Positions 53,382 to 61,299 of a stretch of DNA of 64,000 bases are shown here, piece after piece. Every line of letters begins with the position of its first letter. Position 1 is the first letter of the stretch. The translations under genes were made by a program, and so were the position numbers. The DNA is taken from contig NZ_GL877878.1 of the NCBI RefSeq assembly GCF_000194155.1, positions 2,854,783 through 2,918,782 of the forward strand, written 5' to 3'. The notes below the pieces were generated by a model. The model was not told the DNA's origin and did not search any database. It saw nothing but the letters and a program-made list of their open reading frames with translations. The DNA is from Saccharopolyspora spinosa NRRL 18395 (GTDB lineage: Bacteria; Actinomycetota; Actinomycetes; Mycobacteriales; Pseudonocardiaceae).

Positions 53382-56300
53382 GTGCACCCTGAGTCGGCGA
53401 AGAAACTTCGGCTGTACGCCTCGCTGCTCGGGCTCGTCGGCACCGTGCTGGCGTTGCTCGTGCCTTTCCTACCTGTCAACCACGATGTGGTGACACTACG
53501 GTGGCCAACCGCGGAAGGCACCAAGTCGGTGTCCGCGCCGTTGGTCGCCTATTCGCCGCTGTGGCTGGACGCGGAGGTGCCGTGCGCTGCCGCGCACGGC
53601 CTGGACGCGCGCACCGCGGGGCCGGCAATCCTGTTGAGCACCAACCCGCCGTCATCGGACTACGGCAAGCTGACCGGGCTGACGTTGCAGGTCGACAACG
53701 GCCAAGCCGCGCTTTACTCCAAGGGCCAGCAGGTGAGCACCGTGCCGCTGCCGGCCGGTGACTGCGCCATCAACATCCGCGCCGACGCCTCCGGCACCAC
53801 CGCCGGGATCGGCAAGCAGGTGTGGGCCCGCGTTCTCGGCGACCAGCGCCCCCAGCTGACCGGCATCTACTCGTCGCTGGACAACACCGTCGACGACGTG
53901 CGCGGCCTGTCCTTCGAGTCAGCAGCTATGCAACGCCGCTCAAGCTCGTGGTGATCGCCTTGACCATCGCGGCGTTCATCGGCTCCGTGATCTGCCTGCG
54001 GCGGCTGGACGTGCGCGCCGGACGGCGTCCGCCGCGGCTGGCCCCGCGCGGCTGGTGGAAGCCGACCTTCCGCGATGCGGCGGTGTGCGCAGCGCTGGTC
54101 GTGTGGTGGTTGATCGGCGCGATGACCTCCGACGACGGCTATGTGCTGAGCATGGTGCGGTCGGCGCAGAGCGCTGGGTACATCAGCAACTACTACCGCT
54201 GGTTCGCCAACCCGGAATCGCCGTTCGGCTGGTTCTACGAGTTCTACGCGCTGTGGGTGCAGGTGTCGACGGCGACGCCGTGGGTGCGGTTGCCCGCGCT
54301 GCTGATGGGCATCGTGAGCTGGCTGCTGATCAGCCGCGAGGTGCTGCCGCGGCTCGGCCAGCAGGTGCGGCGCAGCAACGCCGCCGGCTGGGCCGCCGCC
54401 GCGGTGTTCCTAGCGTTCTGGCTGCCCTACAACAACGGGCTCCGCGCCGAGCCGGTCGTGGTGCTGTTCTCACTGCTGGCGCTGTGCGCCGTGGAGCGTG
54501 CCGTCGCGACCGGGCGGCTGATGCCCGCCGCGCTGGGCTTGGTCGGCGCCGCGTTGTCGGTGGGCGTCAACCCACACGGCCTCGTCGCGGTGCTGCCCTA
54601 CATCGCCGCGGTGAAGCCGCTGTTCCTGTTGGTGCGCAAGCGGGCGCAGGAATTCGGCTGGGTGCCGGTGCTGGCGCCGATCTCCGCTTCCGGGTTCGTG
54701 ATCCTGACGCTGCTGTTCTACGACCAGACGTGGCAGTCGGTCATGGACGCGATGGAGCTCAAGACCACCTTCGGTCCGAACGGCCGCTGGTACGAGGAAC
54801 TCAACCGCTACAGCCTGCTGTTCAGCCAGAGTCCGGACGGTTCGCTGACCCGCCGGTTCCCGGTGCTGCTGGTGATCCTGTGCCTGACGACCTGCGCTGT
54901 GGTGCTGCTGCGGCGTGGCCGCATCCGTGGCGCTGCGCTCGGCTCGAGCCGACGGCTGCTCGCGGTCACCGCGCTGTGCTTCGCCGTGCTGGCCCTGACC
55001 CCCACCAAGCACACCCACCATTTCGGCATCTTCGCCGCATTCGGTGGTGCGCTGGCCGCGCTGACTGCGTTGGCGACCAGCACCACCGTGCTGCGCTCCC
55101 GGCGCAACCGGGCGGCCTTCGTCGCAGGGCTGATGGTGATCCTGGCGTTCGCCTCCACCGGTCCGAACGCCTGGTGGTACGTCTCGGGCTGGGGCATCCC
55201 TTGGTTCGACAAACCGCCGTCGATCAGCGGGCACCAGTTCAGCACGCTGTTCCTGGTATTCGCCGGGATCGCGGGCGTCATCGCGCTGATCGAGCACCTG
55301 CGGATCGACGAGAACAACCCGAAGATCGTCGATGAGCGCTGGGACAGCCCGGAGAAGCGCAGCCGGGCGCTGCGGCTCGGGACCGCGCCGCTATCGGTGC
55401 TGTGCGCGCTCATGGTGTTCGGCGAGGTTTCGGCGTTCGGCAAGGCCATCCAGGAGCGCGGCGACAGCTACAGCCTGTCCACGGACAACATCAAGCAGCT
55501 CACCGGGACCAGCTGCGGCTTGTCGGACTACATCGGGGTGGAGACCGATCCGCAGGCCAGCGTCCTGCCGGTGTCGCCCGAGCAGCCCGCCGTGGCCGCG
55601 CCGACTAAGAACTCCGACGTGCCGGTGCCGCCGCGCCGCTTGGCCGATCGGGAGACCGCCGAGCAGTACCTCCAGCCCAAGCAGGTCGGCTTCACCCGGC
55701 CGGGCGTGCCCCCGAGCGACGGTGCCGATCCGGATTCGCCGAACTGGAAGCCGCCGCACCAGTTCGGCGGCGACAACGCCCCGGTGTGGGGCAGCTTCGA
55801 CGAGGCCGGCACGAACACCGGCGAGTTGCGCACTCCCTGGTATGACCTGCCGGAGTCGGCCCGCAACGGCGAGGTGCCGGTGGCCGTGAGCCTGGCGGGC
55901 GCGGAGACCGGGGCGAACTTCGTGGTCCTCGAATTCGGTAAGGACACCGACCGGGGCTTCCAGGTCACCGGCCGCTACACCGTGGCGCAGGGGCCGCCGC
56001 CCGGGTGGCGGGACCACCGCTACATGCTCGGCGCCGAAGCCGAGGGCGCGACGAAGATGCGGCTGGTCGCGGTCGACCAGGCGCTGGGCCGTGAGGGCTG
56101 GCTCGCGGTGACCGCGCCGCGGGTGCCCAAGCTGACGAACATGACCGAGGTCATCGGCGGCAGCGCGACGTTCGTCGAGTGGCCCGCCGCGCTGGTGCAT
56201 CCCTGCCTGCGGATTTCCGGGCTGTACAACGGGATCGCGGAGATGCCGCAGTTCCGGGTGTCGGCAGGCGAGGAGGTCCGGGACATCGGCGAGGGCTGGT

Positions 56301-56590
56301 CGTCGCCGGATGCCGGCGGGCCGTTCGGCTGGTTGACCGTGGCGTCCAGCGTCCGAGAGCTGCCGACGTACCTGCGCAACGATCCGCAGCAGGACTGGGG
56401 TTCGCTGTTCGTGGTGCACCCGTACGAGGCGGATGCGCTGCCCGCGCAGGCGGCGATGGAGGTGCACTCCGAAACTCACTGGGGCACCTGGTCGCCGGGG
56501 CCGCTGACGCAGTCCGTGGAGCTGCCGGGTGACATGCCCAGCTCCGACGACCGCACCGACATCCCCACCTTCGACGACGAGCAGGACTGA
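53382..56590 (+). pseudogene. Emb-family arabinosyltransferase gene with a one-base frameshift
   Basis: GTG 53382 starts a protein of the EmbA/B/C family (GT53), which builds the arabinan of arabinogalactan from decaprenylphosphoryl arabinose on the outer membrane face. The first 180 codons (ESAKKLRLYASLLGLVGTVL, APLVAYSPLWLDAEVPCAAA) run to DVRGLSFE; then the frame must shift by one base at about 53917-53919 (GAGTC for GAGGTC) to go on VSSYATPLKLVVIALTIAAF. Left uncorrected it stops at 53954. The rest is complete: catalytic loop GAMTSDDGYVLSMV, PESPFGWFYEFYALWVQVST, many membrane segments and the C-terminal carbohydrate-binding part, stop at 56590. The corrected product has about 1,069 residues, normal for the family. 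It is the only emb gene here and is expected to be needed, so base-calling error is likely. Confidence 0.88.
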
Positions 56591-56613
56591 CCCCGGGCGG
56601 GCGTTTTCGATCC

Positions 56614-56663
56614 GAGTGAGGGGCACCTCCGACCGACTGAGCGGGTCGGGGTGCCCCTCACTC
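56614..56663. terminator. Terminator hairpin after emb
   Basis: Outer arms GAGTGAGGGGCAC (56614-56626) and complement (56651-56663), inner arms CCGACC/GGTCGG (56629-56634, 56644-56649). Begins 23 bases past the emb stop. Member of the TGAGT-led hairpin family. Confidence 0.75.
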
Positions 56664-56768
56664 ATGCCTGACCAGGTGAGCGGATTGCGATGATGGGTGC
56701 CTTTGGCGGCGTGGTCGCTCGCACCCGTCGCGGGTTCTGGTGTCGGGGCGGGTGGGCATCATGGGTCT

Positions 56769-57500
56769 GTGAGTCGGTATCGCGAGCGGCCGCCGGTCGG
56801 AGCGCTGAGCACGGCCATCGCCTGCGTGTGGACGCACGGGGCTGGGTCGCTCGGCTACCTGCAGCGCGTGGTTCCGGACGGCTGCGTGGATCTGATCTGG
56901 ATGGGCGCCCGGCTCGACGTGGTCGGACCGGACACCACGGCCAGGCTCTCGGCGCTGCCGCCGGGCAGCCGCATCACCGGGATCCGCGCCAAGCCCGGTG
57001 CTGCCCGCCTGCTGCTGGGCGATATCCCCGCCACCGAGCTGCGCGATCTGCAGGTCGACAGCCTCGACATCTGGGGCTCCTCGATGCGGGACGTCGTGGG
57101 CAGGCTCGGCGATGAGCCGGATCGGGCTGGGCGGATCCTGGAGGAGTTCGCGTTCTCGCGGCTGTCGAAGTACCGGCCCGATCCTGTGCTAGCGCCGGTG
57201 GTGGCTGCCCTCGATGCTCCGGTCCCACCCGCGATTCCGGCGCTCGCGGACAGCGTCGGGCTGTCCGTGCGCCAACTCCGACGGCGTGTCGCGGCTGCCG
57301 TCGGATACGGCCCGCAGACCCTCGCCGGCGTGCTCCGCTTCCAGCGGGCGACGCGGCTAGGCGTGGGCTCGGGCGGACTCGCGGAGCTCGCTCACGCCAG
57401 CGGCTACGCCGACCAAGCGCACCTCACGCGCGAGTTCCGCCGCCTCGCCGGGGTGACCCCGCGCCAGTACTTCAGCCCGCTGCCGCAGAACGGCTCGTGA
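56769..57500 (+). CDS. AraC-family transcriptional regulator
   Basis: A 243-residue protein from GTG 56769. The N-terminal half is the DUF6597-like sensing domain of short AraC proteins (VVPDGCVDLIWMGARLDVVG, GIRAKPGAARLLLGDIPATE). The C-terminal half is a double HTH (LADSVGLSVRQLRRRVAAAV, GYGPQTLAGVLRFQRATRL, AHASGYADQAHLTREFRRLA followed by GVTPRQYF). Close relatives react to unknown signals; targets unknown. The stop codon is part of a TGAGTGCTTT repeat word. Confidence 0.88.
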   Translation: MSRYRERPPVGALSTAIACVWTHGAGSLGYLQRVVPDGCVDLIWMGARLDVVGPDTTARLSALPPGSRITGIRAKPGAARLLLGDIPATELRDLQVDSLDIWGSSMRDVVGRLGDEPDRAGRILEEFAFSRLSKYRPDPVLAPVVAALDAPVPPAIPALADSVGLSVRQLRRRVAAAVGYGPQTLAGVLRFQRATRLGVGSGGLAELAHASGYADQAHLTREFRRLAGVTPRQYFSPLPQNGS

Positions 57501-58050
57501 GTGCTTTGGGCGCAATTGCGGCTGGTTGCGGACTCGCTGTGCGGCGGTGATGCGCCTGGTGTCGCGGCCGTGAAGCGAACGGACCGTCCACCCCGATAGA
57601 TGTCACGAACGGGCCGTTCACCTCACCCACCCAAGCCCAGCCACCGGACTACTGCCGTGAAGCGAACGCGTGAAGCGAACGGACCGTCCACCCCAATAGA
57701 CGTCACAAACGGGCCGTTCACCTCACCCACCCCACCCCAGCCACCGGACTACTGCCGTGAGGCGAACGGACCGCCCCACCCCGATAGACGTCACAAACGG
57801 GCCGTTCACCTCACCACCCCCACCCCCCCCCCCCCACCCCCCGGACTACTGCCGTGAGGCGAACGGACCCTCCACCCCGATAGATGTCACGAACGGGCCG
57901 TTCACCCACATCCATAGCCGGTAGTGCCCTGGATAGCTCGGGTGCGCGCTCCCGCTTGGGCTGACTAACAGCCTCGGCGTTTCAAAGGCGCCAATGCCCC
58001 GTGACAACGCCGCACCGCCACATCCCGAACAGCCGCCACAGCACCGCAAG
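57498..58050. repeat. Composite intergenic repeat, locus B (four hairpin units)
   Basis: Units begin at 57569 (87 bases), 57669 (87 bases, after a 13-base partial copy at 57656), 57756 (97 bases, lengthened by a C-run) and 57853 (partial). Each holds CGTGARGCGAACGGACC and, after about 21 bases, ACGGGCCGTTCACC, its near-complement. The head (TGAGTGCTTTGGGCGCAATT from 57498) and tail (GCCCTGGATAGCTCGGG near 57926, AGCCTCGGCGTTTCAAAGGC near 57970) match locus A at 23418-23760. No gene lies within these 570 bases. Confidence 0.8.
57823..57835. repeat. Run of 13 cytosines
   Basis: A homopolymer in the third repeat unit, followed by A and six more C. Likely to vary by slippage or to be miscounted in sequencing. 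Confidence 0.7.
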
Positions 58051-58071
58051 ACCACTCACCGCACCTGGTGA

Positions 58072-59568
58072 TCAGGCGAGAGCGTTCCAGAAATCCAGGC
58101 GGTGTTCGGCGGCGAAGTCCGTTCCGGTGATCTGTTCCGGGTGCAGTGACTGCACATGCGGATCGGCCGCCGAGAAGGTCTGCCAGCCGGGCAGATCCGG
58201 CCCGTTGGGGTCACCGCTGCGCGCGAAGTTCGCCCAATAGCGGTTAATCGTTGCCGCCAGCTGGCGCTGCGCTTCGGTCAGCGGTGCCGGGTTGCCTAGG
58301 TCGAACTGATAGGCAACCTCTGCGGAGTGGTGAGCACCGGGCGGGAATCCCGGCGGGAACGGCACGACCGGCGGCGCATCCCGGTCGGCGAATTCGTAGA
58401 CGTACGTGGTGGTTTCCGCGCTCAGCGCGGTCGCGAGGTCCCACACCGAGCGTGCCCAAGCCGCGTCACCGATCACATCCGCCCAAGCCAGGCTCGGAGT
58501 CGCATGCGCGTCAACGGGGTACCGCTCGGCCACCTTGTCGGCTGCGGCGTCGAAGCCGTCTGCGAGCAGCTTGTCGTAGCCGTCGGGCGTGATCGGTTGA
58601 CCTGCCGCGTCCCAGAACAGCGCCGTGAACAGCCTGGCCTCGTCCCGGGTTCCACCGGCTAACACCGGGACCCGGTGGAACCGCCCACCTGGCAACGCCT
58701 GCTCCGGGGACTCCGGCAGCACGGCACCGCCGAAAACTGGCCGACTGAACACCGATGACACGTTGATCAGCTGTTCGACCGGGATGCGGCGCAACTGCTC
58801 GATCGCCGACCCCTTCCCCGGCTGCACCCAGCCGAGCTGGCCGACCAGGTGCTCCGCCAACCCCTCGAATTCCACTATGGACAGCCATATGGCCGGCATC
58901 TTGGGTGATCCGGGCGCCCAGGCACCGGCCGGGGAGCGCAGCAGCGCGAACCCGCTCTGCACGATCGCCCGGTGGAACAGCCCGGCCGAGCCCGGCGCGA
59001 CCAGGTGCGCGCTGACGTTGAGCCCGCCGTAGGACTCGCCGAACAGCGTCACATTGCCCGGGTCTCCGCCGAACGCGCCGATGTTTCGCTGCACCCAGCG
59101 CAGCACCGCCTGCTGGTCTTCAATCCCGAACCCGCCACCGCCGGCCAGGCCCGGGTAGGCGAAGTTGCCGAAGATGCCCAGCCGCGAATTCGGCGTCACC
59201 ACCACGACGTCCTCGGCGACAGCCAGCCGATGCGCATCGAAGATCGCGCCCTCGCCGTTGGCCCCGCCGCCGCCGTGCAGCCACACCATGACCGGCTTGG
59301 AACCGCCGGTCCGGGGTGCGGTGACGTTGAGGAACAGGCAGTCCTCGTCCAAGCTGGCGATGTCGGCGAAGTCCTGCGGGAGCTGTGGGCATGGGTTGCC
59401 CGGCTCGGTCGCGTCGCGCACCTGCGGCCACGGAGCGACGGGTTGCGGTGAGCACCACCGCAGCTCGCCGACCGGTGGCGCGGCGTACGGAATCCCCTGG
59501 AACAGCCGGTGCTTCTCGTAGGTCAGCCCGCGCACGCGGCCGGAATCCAGTTCCACGATTTCGTTCAT
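58072..59568 (-). CDS. Type B carboxylesterase
   Basis: A 498-residue alpha/beta hydrolase from ATG 59568 with GGAGGTGTC before it. FQGIPYAAPPVGELRWCSPQ, EDCLFLNVTAPRTGGSKPVM, VWLHGGGGANGEGA (oxyanion hole), NVTLFGESYGGLNVSAHL with nucleophile Ser179, and HHSAEVAYQFDL with the catalytic His define the carboxylesterase/para-nitrobenzyl esterase group. No export signal. It cleaves carboxylic esters; substrate unknown. A TetR gene 43 bases past... upstream on the same strand precedes it, so the pair is probably co-transcribed and regulated by the TetR protein. Confidence 0.92.
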   Translation of the reverse strand: MNEIVELDSGRVRGLTYEKHRLFQGIPYAAPPVGELRWCSPQPVAPWPQVRDATEPGNPCPQLPQDFADIASLDEDCLFLNVTAPRTGGSKPVMVWLHGGGGANGEGAIFDAHRLAVAEDVVVVTPNSRLGIFGNFAYPGLAGGGGFGIEDQQAVLRWVQRNIGAFGGDPGNVTLFGESYGGLNVSAHLVAPGSAGLFHRAIVQSGFALLRSPAGAWAPGSPKMPAIWLSIVEFEGLAEHLVGQLGWVQPGKGSAIEQLRRIPVEQLINVSSVFSRPVFGGAVLPESPEQALPGGRFHRVPVLAGGTRDEARLFTALFWDAAGQPITPDGYDKLLADGFDAAADKVAERYPVDAHATPSLAWADVIGDAAWARSVWDLATALSAETTTYVYEFADRDAPPVVPFPPGFPPGAHHSAEVAYQFDLGNPAPLTEAQRQLAATINRYWANFARSGDPNGPDLPGWQTFSAADPHVQSLHPEQITGTDFAAEHRLDFWNALA

Positions 59569-59611
59569 GACACCTCCGTGTCGTTGCGGGACGCCCCGCA
59601 CCCCAGTCGGC

Positions 59612-60220
59612 TCAACCCGCTCGGGTGGCCAGATCGAACGTGGTCTCGAGCTCCCGGGCGTAGCGGTCGGCGTCGGCATCGGGCTCCACCCCGAGGCGAA
59701 GCGCGACGCCGTCCAGCGCGTGGCGCAACGTCACCGCCATGACATGCGGGTCGAAGTCCCGGAACTCCCCCGACCGCTGACCGGCGCGGAGCAGTTCTCG
59801 CATGCCTTCGAGTTCTCGCCGGTGCGGCAACGCCGCATCGTCGCCGCGTTCGTTCAGGAAGATCTCGGTGATCGCCCGGAGCTGCCGGTGGTTCGTGCGG
59901 TAGAAGTCCACACTGGACTCGATGAACGCCCGGAGCTGGTCGCGCGCCGTGCCCGCCGCGTCGATGCGTGCTCCCACCAGTTCCTCTGCCGCCGCGTAGA
60001 CATCGGTGACGACCTGTTGCATCAGCTCGGCCTTGTTCCTGAAGTGGTAGGAGATCATGCCCGTGCTGCTCAGGCCGGCCCGCTTGGCGATCTGCCCGAA
60101 CGACGCGCGCGAGTAGCCGAGCTCGACGATCGCCTCAATGGCGGCCTCGACGATCTGCGCCCGCCGTCCCCGCTCAGTGAACGATCTATCTTGCTCACTT
60201 GAGCTGGAATTTGCTCGCAT
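59612..60220 (-). CDS. TetR-family transcriptional regulator
   Basis: A 202-residue repressor from ATG 60220. HTH: RRAQIVEAAIEAIVELGYSR, ASFGQIAKRAGLSSTGMISY, HFRNKAELMQQVVTDVYAA. The ligand-binding part is all-helical and diverse. It is followed after 43 bases by the esterase gene on the same strand and preceded by inverted TTGCTCAC words, a probable autoregulatory operator. Confidence 0.9.
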   Translation of the reverse strand: MRANSSSSEQDRSFTERGRRAQIVEAAIEAIVELGYSRASFGQIAKRAGLSSTGMISYHFRNKAELMQQVVTDVYAAAEELVGARIDAAGTARDQLRAFIESSVDFYRTNHRQLRAITEIFLNERGDDAALPHRRELEGMRELLRAGQRSGEFRDFDPHVMAVTLRHALDGVALRLGVEPDADADRYARELETTFDLATRAG

Positions 60221-60246
60221 GAGCTAAATCTAGCACAGGTGAGCAA
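60191..60246. promoter_or_regulatory. Inverted TTGCTCAC/GTGAGCAA words at the tetR start
   Basis: TTGCTCAC at 60191-60198 has its exact inverse GTGAGCAA at 60239-60246, and a near copy TTGCTCGC at 60211-60218 touches the start codon. The spacing is larger than a single TetR site, so two half-operators may be involved. Confidence 0.35.
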
Positions 60247-60261
60247 TCCTTGGGCCGCGCG

Positions 60262-60320
60262 GCCGTGAGTCCTTGGGGCGGCTACGGCGACCTGCTAGGG
60301 CGGTCCGAAGGACTCACGGC
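60262..60320. terminator. GCCGTGAGTCCTT...AAGGACTCACGGC hairpin
   Basis: Perfect 13-bp arms (60262-60274, 60308-60320), 7 bases past the stop of the minus-strand gene that ends at 60327. Outer arms match those of the hairpin at 14393-14448. Confidence 0.65.
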
Positions 60321-60326
60321 CCCGGT

Positions 60327-61235
60327 TCAGACTTGGTCGTAGGCGCGGAGGGTGCGCAGGGCTTCGATCGCCACCCGAGGTCGCCACTCCAGGCGGGTGC
60401 CGGGGGCCCACGCGCGCCAGCGGATCGGCCAGCCGCCGTCGTCCTCCTGCAGGCCCGCGAGGTGGTCAAGGCCCTGTGCCATCTCCGCGTCGGAGAACCA
60501 CGAACGCGCCAGGCTCGTCGGTTCCGGCGCGTAGTCCCAGACGCAGTGCAGCTCACCAAGGGCGTAGCCGGGAGGTACCTCGGCTCGTTCGGGGTGCTGC
60601 GGATCAAGCAGCACCAACCCCTGTTCCCGCACGTACTCGCCGAGTCGCTTGGTCGCCGCACGCGCCCGATGCCGATCGGGAACCTGGTCGAGGAACGCCA
60701 TCGCCGCCTGCACCTCGTACGGGTGACTCTCGGTCAGCCCATCGATCCGCTGCCAGCAGAACTCGGTGGCCCCGGCCAGCCACGGATGCTCGGTTTGGTT
60801 CTTGTGCAGCACGCCAGCAAGCAGTCCGGTGGTGAGCAGGTTCCCATCGGGTTCCTCGACTGCCGGCATCCACGGCGCGTGCGGGTAGTCCCGCAGCCGC
60901 GTGTCACCGGCGGGCACACCGCCGTCCGGACGCGTGATCGACATCAGGTAGTCGCAGGCCCCCGCAACCGCAGCCCCGTCGCACGCCCCGACCTCGTCGA
61001 GGATCATCAGCGCCGTGTAGGTCTGCAACGGCTGGCTGAACGGGCCGCGTGCGTCGGGCTCCAGGGCGTAGCCGTAGCCGCCGTCGGCGCAGCGGTACGC
61101 ATCGAGCGCTGCCAGCACCCCGTCCGCGCTGCCCTCGGCGAACAAGAACTCGAAACGGCGTTGTTCCAGCACTCGCGCGGTCAGCCAGACGAACTGCTCG
61201 ACAGCGGCCACGCGCTCGGCGGTGCATCGAATCAT
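60327..61235 (-). CDS. Prenyltransferase/squalene-cyclase-like alpha-toroid protein
   Basis: A 302-residue protein with repeated helix-QW-like words: RCADGGYGYALEPDARGPFS, SITRPDGGVPAGDTRLRDY, AGLQEDDGGWPIRWRAWAPG. Such words mark the terpenoid cyclase/prenyltransferase alpha-toroid fold. The DxDD motif of class II cyclases and a CaaX-type zinc site are not evident, so enzymatic activity is uncertain. Conserved in actinobacteria as an uncharacterised protein. Stands alone between tetR and rne. Confidence 0.7.
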   Translation of the reverse strand: MIRCTAERVAAVEQFVWLTARVLEQRRFEFLFAEGSADGVLAALDAYRCADGGYGYALEPDARGPFSQPLQTYTALMILDEVGACDGAAVAGACDYLMSITRPDGGVPAGDTRLRDYPHAPWMPAVEEPDGNLLTTGLLAGVLHKNQTEHPWLAGATEFCWQRIDGLTESHPYEVQAAMAFLDQVPDRHRARAATKRLGEYVREQGLVLLDPQHPERAEVPPGYALGELHCVWDYAPEPTSLARSWFSDAEMAQGLDHLAGLQEDDGGWPIRWRAWAPGTRLEWRPRVAIEALRTLRAYDQV

Positions 61236-61299
61236 GTGCCGACGATAAGAAGAATGGCCGACCCGTTCTTGAACGAATCGGCCATTCCGTCGAATCTGC

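Noticed and set aside
53382..53954. Programmed ribosomal frameshifting in emb
   Set aside because: There is no slippery heptamer or downstream pseudoknot at GAGTC; one missing base is a simpler account.
55391..56665. Long minus-strand frame antisense to emb
   Set aside because: Codon shadow of the emb gene; no family features.
57569..57913. Regular repeats suggesting a CRISPR array
   Set aside because: The units follow each other directly with no unique spacers, the units themselves vary, and no cas genes are present.
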